From Cardiocondyla obscurior (Eukaryota > Arthropoda > Insecta > Hymenoptera > Formicidae), in NCBI RefSeq assembly GCF_019399895.1, contig NC_091871.1, positions 1,765,001 through 1,829,000 on the forward strand: 64,000 nt of DNA, given 5' to 3'. How positions within the stretch are numbered: the stretch's first letter is position 1; every line of letters starts with the position of its first letter. Below are positions 47,517 to 61,300 of this stretch, piece by piece. The notes below the pieces were generated by a model. It did no database searches and was not told where the DNA came from. It was given only the letters and a program-made list of their open reading frames with translations. The position numbers and the translations under genes are program-made.

Positions 47517-47562
<46 letters not shown>
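47517..47562. repeat. (AT)n microsatellite
   Basis: A pure AT dinucleotide run of about 46 bases followed by a short poly-T. Confidence 0.9.
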
Positions 47563-47566
<4 letters not shown>

Positions 47567-48581
47567 TTTTTTTTTCGCGTGTTCGTACGCCATAGATTTT
47601 TGGCTCGAGGAGGCACAATACCTTCACGCAGGATATTAACGTTCCGCGTGCGATCGCGATCTTCATTGACGTTAATGGACAGCCGCGGCGCAGCAATTTC
47701 GATCGAGCCTCGCAATAAACGGAATGTCGCGGTGGACAGCGCGACGATTCGCATATTTACATCTGTTTTTAGCGTGCCAGCCCGCCGTGACGGTCGTCGC
47801 AATTAAATTTTATACACGCGAGGTAAACAGACGTCTGTTTAAAATTCCAATGCGTGCTTGCACGCGCCGCTCGATTTCCGCTTTTAGCAAAATCACGACG
47901 CGAGGTATCACGCAAAAATATTACATCGCGCGTTTACGTGGAAGATGAAAAATCTTTCCCGCGGGCTTTTTTTTCGGCCGGATCGCGAGGCACGCGCGCG
48001 AGCGACGACAGTGGCTCGTTTTCGCGAGGCGTAATGAAAATTCTGAAAGAATACGCTCGAACAAAGAAACAGACGTTCGGCTTTTATTACGGAAGGGGTG
48101 ATTACACGCATGCATTTTGCGTGAAAGTGCCGCCTCCTCGTGCCGGCGCATCCGTCCGGCGTAATTACGTTGCGCGAAATCAGGTTACGTTGATTCCTGC
48201 CGCTTGTGTTCGAAACGGGAAATGAATGACGTGCGAACCGAAATGTGCAACCGCGATAAACATTGCGTGTCGGACTTTTGTTACGCGCAAAAAACGCACT
48301 GCGGCTCGTCAGCGCCCGGCGGGGAGGGGCGATATTCTGCGCTAATTCCTTATTGAATATTACTTTTTGCAAATTGCATTCGCTGATCGTGACGTCAAAT
48401 CGATACGCGAGTCTCGCGCGCGCCGCGTTATCCTTTGCCGTTTGGAAAAACGGTGAATTTGCACGTGCCCCTGTCCGTTTCCGTTTGCGTGTGGAAACGC
48501 CGGAAGTCGTTGACTGGTTCAGCTCAGCCTCCGGGCCGAAGTGATATAACGTCTCGCTTTCCTTTGAGTGTGACCGTCGTC

Positions 48582-48606
48582 GTCGCTCGCTCGCTCGCTC
48601 GCTCGC
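48582..48606. repeat. (CGCT)n tandem tetranucleotide
   Basis: About six tandem CGCT units in a CpG-rich patch with no recognisable coding context. Confidence 0.8.
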
Positions 48607-51600
48607 GTTTCCTCGCACGTCAGCGCGTGCATGACGCGGCCTGTCTGCGTGTTCGTATGCGGAAACGACGCGTCTAATAATAGGCAACACGTTCCGCGAT
48701 GGTACTTGACTCTTAGCCCCGCGGCGCCATTAGCCCGCGTCACAAGATAACGCTCGCCGAAAGATAGGCGCGACCAAGGAGGGGAGGAAAGTAAAAACGA
48801 AGTAAAATGCAATGTATCTTCATTATTTTTATTTTAAAAAAAAAGTTAATAGTTTTTAGCAAAGTCCTTTGCGAAATTTAAAACTATAAATAGCGTTGCA
48901 CAATTGCTTGCCGTTTATAATTGTGGCCTGACAGGCAAATTAAATGTTAAGTACGCTTTTTGCGTTACACACGTGGTAAAGAGGGAAGCAGATTATATTC
49001 GAGCGGCTCGCGTGGGTGGGACAAAAAGCACCTGCTTCGCGAATAAAAGAGCACCCAAAGTAAAGATTGTATTCTCTTCATTTCACGTGTGCGAATAATT
49101 TTTTTTCTTCTTCTTCTTCTTCTTCTTGTAAATATTTCGCCTTTCTCGCTTACGAAATTTTCTTTATGGTTGACAGTCATTCAATCGACGTGCTTTTTCT
49201 CACGAAAGTCGTTTGTCCCCGTGCCGTTTTCGCGATCCCGCCGCGAAGCTCCGTTAGACAAGACGGAGGATCACGTGGCAGATCGGGCATATAGTTTCAG
49301 CTGTTAAACACGCCGCGGCCAATAATCATTAGTCACGCGTTTTCAATATCGTCTTAGACAAGGAGGGGGTGGGGCAGGAGGGGGAGGGGAGGACGGGTTG
49401 TCGCCGACGTCGCGACGAGAATGTCAATGGCTGGGGGCGGGCGAGGAAAAGCGAAACGACTTCCACGTCAGGGACAAAGTGCCTGTTGTCTTCTCGCGCC
49501 TGGCAAACGACGAGACTGCGCCGACAGTTGCACTTGCAAATATAAATAAACAAGTTGACGCCACGCGACGTCACCGGGTTTCAAGCCCGCGCGATCGGCC
49601 GATCGCGCAGAGCAACGTAAACGACATGCAACGCACGTGCGAACCCACGAGTTCCTTTGTCAAGCCGCTTCTCAGGTTAGTCCACGTCGTTTGCGATCCG
49701 TGAAGCGTAAGGCTCTAGGCTGATTTTTAATAGGAGGGAAGTTTCGTGCGAGGCGATCCTCTTTTATTGGATCGGCTATTGAATCTGGACTGCGATTAAA
49801 TGAAACAGAACTTGGTCGAAGTGAGCCTCAGTCGCGAAAGCGCAAAAACAGGTCACGTTGCTTGTTCTCATTCCAACACATCATTTCTCATCTTTTTTTT
49901 CATTATTACTTTTTTAATTTTTTATTTTTTTTACTTTCGTTTGCTTTAATTATCTATTCATTATCGCGCATCTCGCGTAGGCGGCGTCTTGATGTTCCTG
50001 GAAGTGAACGCAATAACCGTGACACAGTTGCATAGCTTAGAACATTTATTCCCAATGTTATTGCGCACAATATGCCGTTCCATGTTTCGTAATTAAATGA
50101 AGTACTGCACTTGTGTAATATTATTGTCTGAGAGTATGTCGATGTTACACATTAATTTTCTTTAACGACGTATTATAATTTTCTCGAGATTTATATTAAT
50201 CGCGACGTGGCATTTAACGTATTAAAGAAAGAAAGAAAGAAAAAAAGAAAGAAACAATACAACAGTAAATCTAGTAAATAAATCGATTACATATTTTACG
50301 ATGAAGTTATAATTAAACAAAAAAACTTGAGAATTTGATTGATAATTAGATTAAAAGAAAAAATAATTTTATTTTCCTCAACGGACAGAGTTCCGAAACG
50401 TGCGATCTTACGATCGAAATTAAGTCACCTGTTAATTTATATCCGCAACGAAGATTTACAGGGAAATAGAAAGAGAGAGCGTCTCTTCGCGTGCATTTTA
50501 TCGATGATTGAGCGTGAAATCGTTAATGACTGCCTCGAAACTTCCGTTTCATGTGAACGCGCGCGCGTTTTGCGGGAAGTACGTAAGTAGACAGAAATAG
50601 ATCGTAGAAAGTGGGCGATGACGTTATTATTAGCGCGGCGAAGAATGTCTGGATAATAATAGCCATTAATTATGATGTACCGTACGACCTCTCTCCCGCT
50701 GCGTCGCAACGTGTGCGGAGTTGTTGAACGTGCAGAATGCGCTTGATGAGCGCGGCGCGTAAAACAAGAGATACATGCATCCCCTCTCGTTAGAGTCATC
50801 TCAAAACCACCGAGTTCCCCTAAAAGAAACCCAGGAAGACGCAGAGCGTCGTGGCTCGAGGAATCCCAGTGTTTCGGGAAAACTGTTGCAACATTTTCCG
50901 CGCAAGTAACAAATAAAGTCGCGATAGCTAACGCGATAGCTAGCATGGTCGGCGAGGATCATTAAACGGTCAAGGCGCTAGGAGAAAAAGATTGGCGGCA
51001 TTATGCAAGCCAGAAGGTACTTCTGTGCACGGTACGTTAGCGCGCGTGATTAAACTAGAACGGTTGAAGTAATACGTAAAATATTTCACGATTATTGGCA
51101 CGATCGACGATCTTTTTGAGCGTGGAATTACTGCCGTCGCCGTTACCTTCGTCGCGCGGGACAGGGTCTCTGCCCCCGAAATTCGTTAAGGGCTGCGCGC
51201 GCCCGGCAGCGCTCGGGTTAACTTTACGTTAGCGTCGTTAGGCGCGCGTGCGGAGTGCCACAATATCGCGAATATACCGGTTACCACATCGGCGCCCCGT
51301 AAACATTCGTTACGGGTCGGCGTGCAGCCGTGCACGAGACGGCGAATCGTAGATTTTCCTTCCTCGGATCGTCGATAAACACGGAACAGCTGTTGATGCG
51401 TGCGCGCGGGGGTTTCGCGTTTCTACCCAACCGCCGTTCCGCCACCCGCGCAAAGTGGGGAAGGGCGAAGACCACCTGGCTCAAACCCTGAACGCTTCGT
51501 TCTGTTTCTATGGAGCACAATGTTGCACGATCCCTCGGATCGATCGGCGCACCGTGAACAAAAGCTCCCGGCTACGTGCGTGGCTACGGCGGGCAACATA

Positions 51601-54199
51601 TGTTCGCCCACGACGGAGAAAATCCGCGATTTAAATCGGGGGGAGGTCCACCTTTTCGTTTCCTCGAGCCGATTGTTGACGCGATTCGCCAGTGCGCCTA
51701 TTGACGTTGTCACGCGAATTGTCGTAAGTCGATATTTATAATAAGCGGGCCCATCATTATTGGCAAAACTCGATCAAACTGCTCCAAGTGCAAGTATAAG
51801 AAAATTCGTTTGGATATATTTGTTGGGTAACGAGAGATCAGTTTCATGGTAAAGCAAAGTGACTATTTTCAGGCAACTTTCGTAGTAAATTAATCGTGTT
51901 TACGTGCGCGAAAGGGTTGGGGGAACGCGAGCCGGCTTCGAGCTAGAAATTTTCGTTCCAAGGAAGGTACGATTAATAAGACAATCGTTTAAAGACTAAT
52001 GTAATTGAAATGTATAGTTGATGTGCTCGTTGGGAAATGGAATTCACACGCAAGTTAGTAAAAACGTTTGATCGCGCTTTATTGAAAAATTTTTCCTTCT
52101 GTTCGTGCATCCGCTTAAAAGTGCAGTGTGCGCTTGAATGTTTCACATGGTCTCGTGTGTCACGTATTCTCGTTCACGGAGATCGTTAAATATCGTAAAG
52201 TTGTTTCGTGGAAGGCGGAATACACGCGCGGGAAAATAGGAGGGAAAAAAGGGAAAGGGCGATACGCTTCTCGACGTTCAACATGATTTTCCGCACGTGA
52301 CTTCCGACGATATTAAATATTCAGTCGCGGGGGCTACTTGCGTGCCTACACGAATCCGTTCGTTCCACTTCCATCGGACTGGCTCCGGAATATTATTATA
52401 TTAATTCTCGATCATTATTATATCGATCGCCGATTAATAAGTTATAAAGTTATTAACTCGCGTTGCGGAAGGGAAACGGATTTTATCGTTTCCTTATCCG
52501 ATTATATTCTGAATAAAGTAGAATCTAAAAGTAGCTGAAAGAGTCAGCTCTTTCGACCACTCTTTTTTTTCTTTCTTTTTTCTTTCTTTCACAAAACTTT
52601 TTGTGAAATAATTAATAATTGTTTACAAGCGATTAGAAATCTTTTAAAATTATTAACTCGCAAACAATCCGCGTTAATGAAACGAAATGTACCTACTGGA
52701 AGTAATCTAAATTAACGCGAATAGTCCCTGATATTTTTCTAAGTTTGCCAAGAATTATATTAGCCGATTCGATTTGTTTCCTGGTCGCAGGTTGATGATC
52801 TCTCGTTTTTAATTGTTCTTCAATGTACCACCTTTCTCGTTGTCTACATACGTGTAGCTGTTCGTGCGCGTGCGCTGAGTATGCTGATGGAGCACTTAAA
52901 TATTCCAGATAAGGACGGGCTATCGCGATTACCCGCTTTAAAATGGGGTTTTCCTCGCCCGTAGGGGGTCAACCGTGATCGCCATTCATGCCGCAGCGGG
53001 AGGTGTCGACGGGATCTTTTCTCGGTAATTTTTTTGTCGTCGTCTGCTTGACGCATCACGGGAAATAGATCGATCGAAGCCCTTTGCAAAATCGCTAGTG
53101 GATTTAAAGACCGTAAACGTGCCAGAATCTACAAAGAACTGGGTTAGGAAATTACAATTTTAGCTGGAAAAATAATTTCAATATATTTAAGACGAGCGCC
53201 AGGCGGAACGAATCTGTCAGGTTAAGAGATACGTGTAATGGACACACACGTAATTATTTTATTTTTCCCACTCAAAAAAAAATGAGAAACGCAAAGCAGA
53301 ATGCGATTGCCCTAAAGTCAATTTATCGCCGCGAGTTTCGCCGCCGGGCGCCACTACCCGCAGATCGGATCGATGGGCGCAAAAAGCTGACCCCCATCCG
53401 CTATTTAAAGGCGTATCCCAGATTTTATTATGTGACGGATTTTATTCTGGGATTCTCTCTTAACGGGATAGATTTGTGCGCCGAGTGGACCGGCCGGGTA
53501 CGTTCATTCGCGTGCGCAATCCGTAGAAAGAATCGCTATCGGGGATAATAATAAGCCGAGACGGGGTCGCGGGGCGGGGGTGCTCCGCCGATGAATTATT
53601 GAGATATCGGGGAGTACGATCGCGCAGGGCGTCGCGATTCGCAATCGAACATCTGAGAACCCGACATCTGCAGGTGGCGGTCTCGACGGCGGTTCGCCGG
53701 TGGATGTTGCGCCGGCGGCCTGCAACAATCTGGGCTAATGTAACGGTTGCTAGTTTGCTACTTGAAACCGATGAACTTTGTTGCATTAGGGAATTAGTTT
53801 TGGTCGCTCTCTCGCGAGGATACCCCGGGACTCCCGACGACGATACAAAATATATATCGGGGACGTAAAGCGTGCTCGAGTATCGCGTGACGATAGGCCG
53901 TTTCCTCATCTTTGCCTTTTTTTTTTTCCCCCTTTCTTTTCCTTTTTTCTTTTTTTGTCTCTTTATATTTTTTTTGGATTGTTAATTTACGACGGCGTGC
54001 CCTCCTTATATACCGTGCGCCGCGGCGGTTTAATAAACGTCGCGTTTATGTATTTGGATTTTAGAAATATTGTAAGAGATAGGAAGCCCATCGATTGAAA
54101 CGGAGCGCGATATTTTAACGCGACGCGCGACGTGCCCCTCGAGGCTTTTGCGGCACAGCTGACGCATTTAACTAACATTTCGCACATTTTTGATTTCAG

Positions 54200-55340
54200 A
54201 TATCTTCGCCACATTGTTACGCCGCTGTTAAAGCATGGAGACCGACGGCGATATTAAGTGAGCGGGCCCTCTCGTTCTTCCCACTCTCTCTCTCTTTCCT
54301 TTTCGAAACGCGCACCTGCTGACTAACAGAAAACGAAGGCTGAACCCTCTGACTATATATATATATATATATTCTTAGATAAAAGAAGAAAGGAAGAAGA
54401 CCGCAACGGATCACCGCCAAAAGCTAGTAGAATTTTAGTCAAACTGTGAAAGGAAGAGAAAACGAGAGAGCGTGCAAGATAGAAAGAATATATATACAAT
54501 ATACATATATGTATATATATAGAAAGAGGAAGAGAGAACGAGAGAAACACAAGATATATATACATGCGTATACTTATATATATATATAGATATATAAAGT
54601 TGAAGAAGGGAAGAGGCCGATTCGCGTGAGCGTGCGTGTAAATAAGAGCTATTTTTCGTATGAGAGCGAGAAAGACGCGCCCTGGCCGGAGAGAAGCGAG
54701 AAACGACACGTTCGAGAGCATCTTCGGATGAGAGAAGATTCAGGGTGCTCCTTTTGAAAAAGCCGTGCTGTCAAGTGGAGAATAAGAAGAGGAGGAAGAG
54801 GAGGCGAAGGAGGAGGATCACAGTGGCGGCTGAAGTGAGCGAAAGGATACCGTCACGTCACGGTTGTTTGGACGTTGCTTCGATGTTCTCCAGTCCGGAT
54901 CGCCGGTGTTTCTCCCCCCTACAGAGGAATAGCCCTTCTTGCGGAGACTGATCGGGCCGATAACTTCCCCGAAAGAAGAAGCCGCGCAGCGAGGTAGGCG
55001 CACGAGGGTCAAAGGTAAAGGCGGAAGGCAAGGGAAGAAGAAGGTAGAGAAAGGGGAGAGAGGGAAAGAGAGCACGAAGAAGAGGAAGGAAATATAGTGA
55101 GCGAGCGTGCGGCATCGAGAGGGCCGGCTTCATGTTGTGAGCGTCTGAGGACTGCCGAGGGCAGCAGCGAAAGGGCGGAGTAGGGTGCCGCCGCCGTTAT
55201 GGAGTACGGTGGCGGGGGCGGTGGGGCACGTGGAGGTGTCCAGCCACCCTCCGCGGGGGCGAGGGGCACCGATACTACCGACGCTGGATGGCACAAACAC
55301 GAACAAATGATGCTCATGGAGTCCAGGCACAAGCAACAAT
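54200..55340 (+). other. Candidate exon with purine-rich leader and first coding segment
   Basis: Begins after a strong acceptor (TGATTTCAG, ending 54199) and ends at a strong donor (CAAT|GTGAGT) at 55340. The stretch at 54370-55120 is strongly purine-biased on the plus strand, with GA, GAAG and TA repeats. It contains several short upstream ATG frames, the first at 54235-54261 (8 codons). Single-exon boundaries are inferred, and an internal promoter or intron is possible. Confidence 0.45.
55199..55340 (+). CDS. Probable first coding exon of an unidentified gene (partial)
   Basis: The ATG at 55199 opens a Gly-rich start (MEYGGGGGGARGG), then a polar segment ending HEQMMLMESRHKQQ, and the exon ends in phase 1 at a GTGAGT donor. 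The last part resembles the start of an alpha-helix or coiled coil. The frame's continuation past 55340 is intronic. The gene must continue downstream; no following exon could be confirmed before 64000. A small acceptor/donor-bounded segment at 63266-63291 would stay in frame but is too short to rely on. Function unknown. Confidence 0.5.
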
Positions 55341-58300
55341 GTGAGTACCTAAAACGTCTTGTAACATTAGTCGTAGTCTTGAATAGTAGTTTGCTTGAAA
55401 GAGAAAAGAAAACTTTTGTCGTCGATCCGAAAGAAAAGAAAAGCCGCGGTATCGTCGGAAAGTGCTTCTCGTTGAAATAGTTTAGTCGCACAGTTTATCG
55501 ACTCGCCAAACAATTACTGCCCCCGGGGAGCTAATTATTTAATTCAACATACGTAACGAGAGCGAGATCAGGGTCCCGATATATTCACTTTTATTCAATG
55601 CGCGGTGAAAGAAGCTTTTTCTCTCGCGCGCGTTCCGCTGTCCGTTTTCATCCCTGACCTTTGATACGTTTGTGTGCACACGCTATATACGTCGACTGCC
55701 GAGTGTTAAAAGAGAAAAATGCGAACGGCGAAACTGTAAGTCGCTGGTCTTTGACAACCGATGTTTACGTCTGGTTAAACTCCCGTGGTTTTCCGCTATT
55801 TGTCCCCTCGGATGCAACACGTTACGCGCGTCTTTCGCCACTGGGTGGTTCTTGCTCTTTTTCTGATATCCGAGGAAGGTGCATACGTAGGTGCGACCGT
55901 AAACCGCGTTTCAGTTGTAACACGTGCCGGGGAAACTGCATCGCCGGCGCGAATCGATGACAGGTAAATGCGCGCGCGAATCTCGGCTATTCGGGCGTGA
56001 CGTATCCCCCTTGCATTCGCCGAGCGGGGCGTTCATTCACCATTGTCAGATGGAAAGAGCGCATAAAGCCCCGCCGATTTCATCGCTCCCTTCACACCGA
56101 CTCTCTCCTTCCCTCCCCCTTGCTGCCAGTAGCGCTGTCCGATAATGAGACGCGCGTAACGAGTCGACGGCGGAAGGAAACTGCGCGACGCCGCAATTGC
56201 GAACGACGTCCGCATTTAGCTCGGGCAATATGATTCGATTAACGACCGTGCCCACCCATCCTCGCGCACCGTCCGACGCCGGATAATAACGCCGCTCTTT
56301 CTCGCGTCGGTCGCGAGATGTTAATTAGCGTCGCCGATCCAAATACCGCGGAGAGGAAGAATCCTGCCAGCGTCGTCGCGTAACAATTAATGCACGCGTG
56401 CCGCGGGCTGCGCCGTTTCCCTCGCGGCTTTTCTTACCCGATGGGCTGCTTTTTTTTTTTTCTCTTTTTCTTTTTCTTTTTTTTTTTCTTTTTTAATCTA
56501 CTCGGGATTCCGAACGGTTCTCCTGACGGAAACGTCGGGGAGACGAATAGTCCTTGGATTAGAAGCGATTGAAAGTGAAGGACTTTTGGGAGATTAAACT
56601 CCCGGAAGGTGCAAACGGATAATAAAGACCTTCTTCATTTAATTTCAAGCGCGAACTTTGCTTGAGCGGAATTTTACTTTGCGGCATGCTTATCAGGATA
56701 ATTAATAATTAAGGTTATGGGGATGGGGGAGAGAGAAGGGGGAGGGCGAAATAGCGAAGATGAATCCGCTGGGCTGGGTCGGCGTGATCGATATGACCAC
56801 GTCTCGTGCAATTTGAAATAATGCGCGATGTTGCGAAGGTTTATTGCTACTTGTAAAGACGTCGCGCGGAGTAACGTTTCCACCGCGCGATAAATGTGTT
56901 TCTCGAAATCGATCGTCGGATTCGCGTTTGTGAAAATTCGCGAGGAAAGACTAATCGACGGTAAGCGAGGAGAGACCCTTTGATCCGGCGTTGTCCCGCG
57001 TAAGATTATTAAACCGGCGCTCGTTATCTTTTACAATATAATTGCGCTTTACTTTCCCCTCTCGCCATAGGGCGTCGATGCTTTAAAAAGTAGCCGCGCT
57101 CGCGGTCTGCCGACATCGGGAAATTGTTGATTAGCGCGATAATAAGTCCGTGTTACAGTTTCACAGCGGTATTGCGAGTAGGTCATCGAGCTGCCTGCGC
57201 GGTGAGCAACTTCTGCTCTTCGGGAATGTCGAGCTTGCGAAAATAATAACCGTAATCGATTGCGACGCAAGACCTCCGGGGCTGGGATAAAAGTGCGCCT
57301 CATTTTCCGTTTGTGTTTTTCCGTTTCTTTTGCTGGGATAAAGAAGAGGTACCGTTTCTACGAGCGGAGATATCTCGCAGAATCGCGTAGTCTCGGCGTT
57401 TTAAGTACTACAAGCCCCGTTCCGTTTACTGGACGATAAACGCTTTATTCGCGACGCGATCTTCCGCGGTGTCTCTGACTCGCTCTATTTGTCGCCGCGA
57501 TCGGCTTGCACCGCAAGGCTCCCTGTATCGCGGATCGTGAGGAGGGAGAGTCTGAAATTCTTCGCGGGCGCGTTTCACCTGGCTGACGATCACAGCTCTC
57601 GAAACTACCGCTATTGATCGTCGCTCCAAAATACTCTTTCGTCGTGAATCATTGAACGCTGCCGATCGGCGTCTCTCTCTCTCGCTCTTTCCCTCTCTCC
57701 CTTCTTCCCTTTTTTTTTTTTTTGCTCTTTCTCTCGCTTTCTCTTTTACGATGCGTGTAAGAAAGAAAAAGCATAAGGAAAGGCAATGGAAAGGGAGGAA
57801 GAAAAAAAAGACGAGGTCGGAAGCGAGAGTGGCAGGGGAGAAGGCGATATGTGTGACGTATTTTTAAACGGAGGCAACCGATCTCCTGTACTAGGCTCGA
57901 CTTATCTCGCGACGATGACGAGAATAGTGTGGTCACGTTCTGTTTCTCTCGAACGGATAGAAGACAATTGCCTGCTACTTGGTTTCGAGAAAAAAAAAAA
58001 TTAAAATAAAGAACCGTGTAATTTTATCTTTTATTATTTTTTAAAAATAATTTTTGCGATGCGTCGCGATGCAGATAGGTCGAGAGATTTCTCCCACGTC
58101 CGGTATCATAATTTTTTTTTCCTCACTCGTAGAATTTCAACCGTTGCCGCGCGATCGTACGCTTAAATTTTTGGCCGAGCACGAAATTTTTGATATTTTA
58201 TTATTCAAATTTTACGCGTGCGTTAAGGAATTTAGTGCGAAGATAAAAACGCGCTGTATTTCTTTCTTCCGCGGGAGGGAGACTTTACGATTTCCCGCCG

Positions 58301-61300
58301 CGGGCGCGTCACGTCGTCTGCATCGGGACGAGATTGGCAGCGCGAATAGCTACCGCACTTTTGAACGTCGCGACGACGACGTCGTCGACGGCCGGCTTTT
58401 GGACCGATGCCTGATCAGCGACTCTCGGACAATTCGAAGACTTCGACCGACCGGCTGCCGAATGACGTATATATGTATTTTCGACTCGGCTCTTTCTCGC
58501 CTCGCAACCCGCGCAAGCCAGGGCCCGCTCGGTTTTAACCCGATATCGACAGACGTTGACCTTTCGAAAAAAAGAACGGGAGATAAGAAACAAAAATGAT
58601 AAGAGAGAGAGACAGAGAGACTATCAATTTCCGGGTGTACAGTTAATAGCAATTAATTAGAAGTAAATTGCTAAAATCTATTATATTATATCTGAATAAC
58701 TAATTCGTCGGAACGGGAAGGTCGATCTCGCGCGATCTTCGAGCGCTGATATGACAAAGCGGTTTCGTTATCAAATTCACGTTTACGCGAGGAAAATCGG
58801 AAAAAGTGGGTAACGCGGCCGAGAGATAGGGAAAGGCAATAGATTGATTGCGGATCGTACGGAATGGAATTGTCGATCCGGACGCGACGTAACTCTTGAT
58901 GTATGAAGCAATCTCGTGATTCTAATCGATCAGAAGGAGGGGAAAAAAAAAAAACAAGTAAAAGAAAAAAAAGGAAAGAAATACCAATGCCGTCCTACAT
59001 ACGGAAGAAAATGATCGCGGCTTCAATAGCGTAACCAGATGGGAAACGCATCCGGCGTTCGCCACGTTAAGCGCATCCTTCCCCCTCTTTCCCCTTCGTA
59101 CTTGCCGTTCCACTTCAATCTTACTCGTTTGCAGAAGCGAGGAGCCCGACATAATCTAATCGCCATTACCTGAAATTCCTCTCTTTTCGAACGTGAGAGC
59201 TACGACAGTCAATATATTCGCGCGAGAGTGCGTAACCGGAAATCGGTTATCCATCCGACGTTCGACGTCGGCGAGTCCGAGTTAGCGCGTACCGAAATCG
59301 AGAGAACCTCGATAAACAATTGTCTTCGTCAATTTGAGTCGAGATTGCGAGAGCGCACGAGACGCGAATGAAGAGCGGCCGAGCCTCCTCGCGCCCGCCG
59401 TGATTGATCGCGCTTCGATCTCCTGCACTCGTCTCCCAGTTTCCGCTTAATCCTGATACGCCGGTTATTATCACGCTCTATGTATTTACGGTGTCTCCCC
59501 CGCCCTTCCCCCCTCCCCCCTGCACCCTCTTCGCCGGCAGGGTCCGCTTCATTGTTTATACCCGGCGACTGTGGCTGCGGCTGCGGTTGGCTTTGTGTCG
59601 TCTCTCGTCGTATAACTCTTCTTCGTCGTACTCTTCTCCAGGTCGGGAGGCACGAGACACAGCGGCCCCGAAGCAGCTTCAATTAACAGTTGCTATTCGT
59701 GCATGCGTACACGCGCGTCCAAACTTTACGCACTGTAGAGAGTGGCATGGTACGGCGGTATTTATCACGTAATGAAGCGCGAGGATGTCGTTGACGTTAA
59801 AATTGGGAAAAATGATTATCGAGTAACTGATAACCGTCCTCCCCTTACGGTACCTTTCTTTGCTCGCGATCTTCTTTAGCGGTTCTTTTTTTTTTCTTTA
59901 ATTTTTTTTATTTTCTGAATCGCACAAGAAACGACGCTGCCAAATCTTAGTTCACCGACTTAATTAAAGCGTTCGTAGAAAGAAAAATTTTTTTATTCTA
60001 AAAGCATACGAAATAAAATCACAGCGGCTGCAACATAATCACCAAATCGGCTTTCACGATCGCTCTATGTATGATTTTCTTTTGACAAAGGAGGAAAAGA
60101 GCGGCGAATGAAAGGGATTTCCCTCTGACCGACATCGGTCCGACCTTTTCCACATAGCGGTTCGTGAGAACCCACCTCATTTTTTTTTTCTTTTTCTTTT
60201 TTTTTTTTTCTTCTATCCATTTCCTTCATCGTACGAGCGAGGATGTCGCGTGCGCGCAAACCATACGTAATTTACGACACGTCCCGCTCGAAACTTCATT
60301 CGTCGCGTCAAAATAAAATCCCGGTGCAATTAATTGCAATATTCTCGTTTCTTGTTAAATTGTAATGGCAATATTAATTAATTGACCGACTGGTTGCAGC
60401 TACCCCGAAGTTCTCCGGCTTCTTCTTTTTCCCGGATCAAAGATTGCGGATTCTTTGTTTTCTAAAATGGTACCAAGCGAGTTAAATAGTAAATGCTTCT
60501 TGCTATTCTTTTCGCCTTCTTTCTAATTCCGCGGCGTGTTCGCGCAGCTTCTTCGTCACATCTCTCTCTTTCTCGTCCTTCTCGTTTTCCCGATACTGAC
60601 CTCTCCAATTTCCAAATTACGCTGCCTTCAGCAAGGTTGCGGCCGACAGAAGGGAGGCTTCAAATTGTCCGTACATCCACCCTATCGCCCCGCCGGATTT
60701 CACCCCTCTGCGTTCTCGCGCACCCCGCACTTAGCCAGCAACGTACATGAACAGATGCACGCACACAAATTCGCGACTTTTACGAGTCCACGGATATACA
60801 TATACGTAGATATCTCAGCTTCTGCACTTTCGCAATAAATTACGTTAGGTCAATTCCCTTTAAATTAAAATTAAACCTTAAACATATCTATTTTCGTTAC
60901 GCTTAGTTTTCGGGAGCTTTACATTTTTAAGAAGCAACTTGGCTTTTTAATGAAAAAACAATTCTAAATGAATTAACGCAAAAAAAAAAAAAGAATTATT
61001 ATTCGTTTAAAGCATATTCTTTTATTTGACAACGTGGATATCTTTTGTTCGAGCTAAATGTTATGACATTTTCAATTAGGAATACACTTTACCGTTCAGC
61101 AAACTATAAATGAACTTACGAAAGCTATTAAAAAGCTATTTAAAAAACGAGAATCATAGCACTTCTATCGCACATTTAATCGTCGATACTAAATGCTTGG
61201 TCACTTTGCAACCCCTGCTGGGATTAAAACCGCTCGAAGTGAGAGAAGTCATATAAACGTCGATTCGGTCTGGAACTCCTACAAAGTTGCGACTCTCACT

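Larger units (their letters stand above)
43081..54199. other. Long intron or intergenic DNA, no gene recognised
   Basis: Alternating AT-rich and CpG-rich patches with short overlapping frames on both strands and no family motifs. It contains an (AT)n run at about 47517-47562, a CGCT repeat at about 48582-48606 and a TTC repeat at about 49106-49128. If the 40-43 kb block and the 55.2 kb exon belong to one gene, this is its first intron, about 11 kb. Confidence 0.4.

Noticed and set aside
58054..58599. 181-codon plus-strand frame
   Set aside because: It has no family motif, has overlapping frames on the opposite strand, and lies in a CpG-rich patch where stops are rare by chance.
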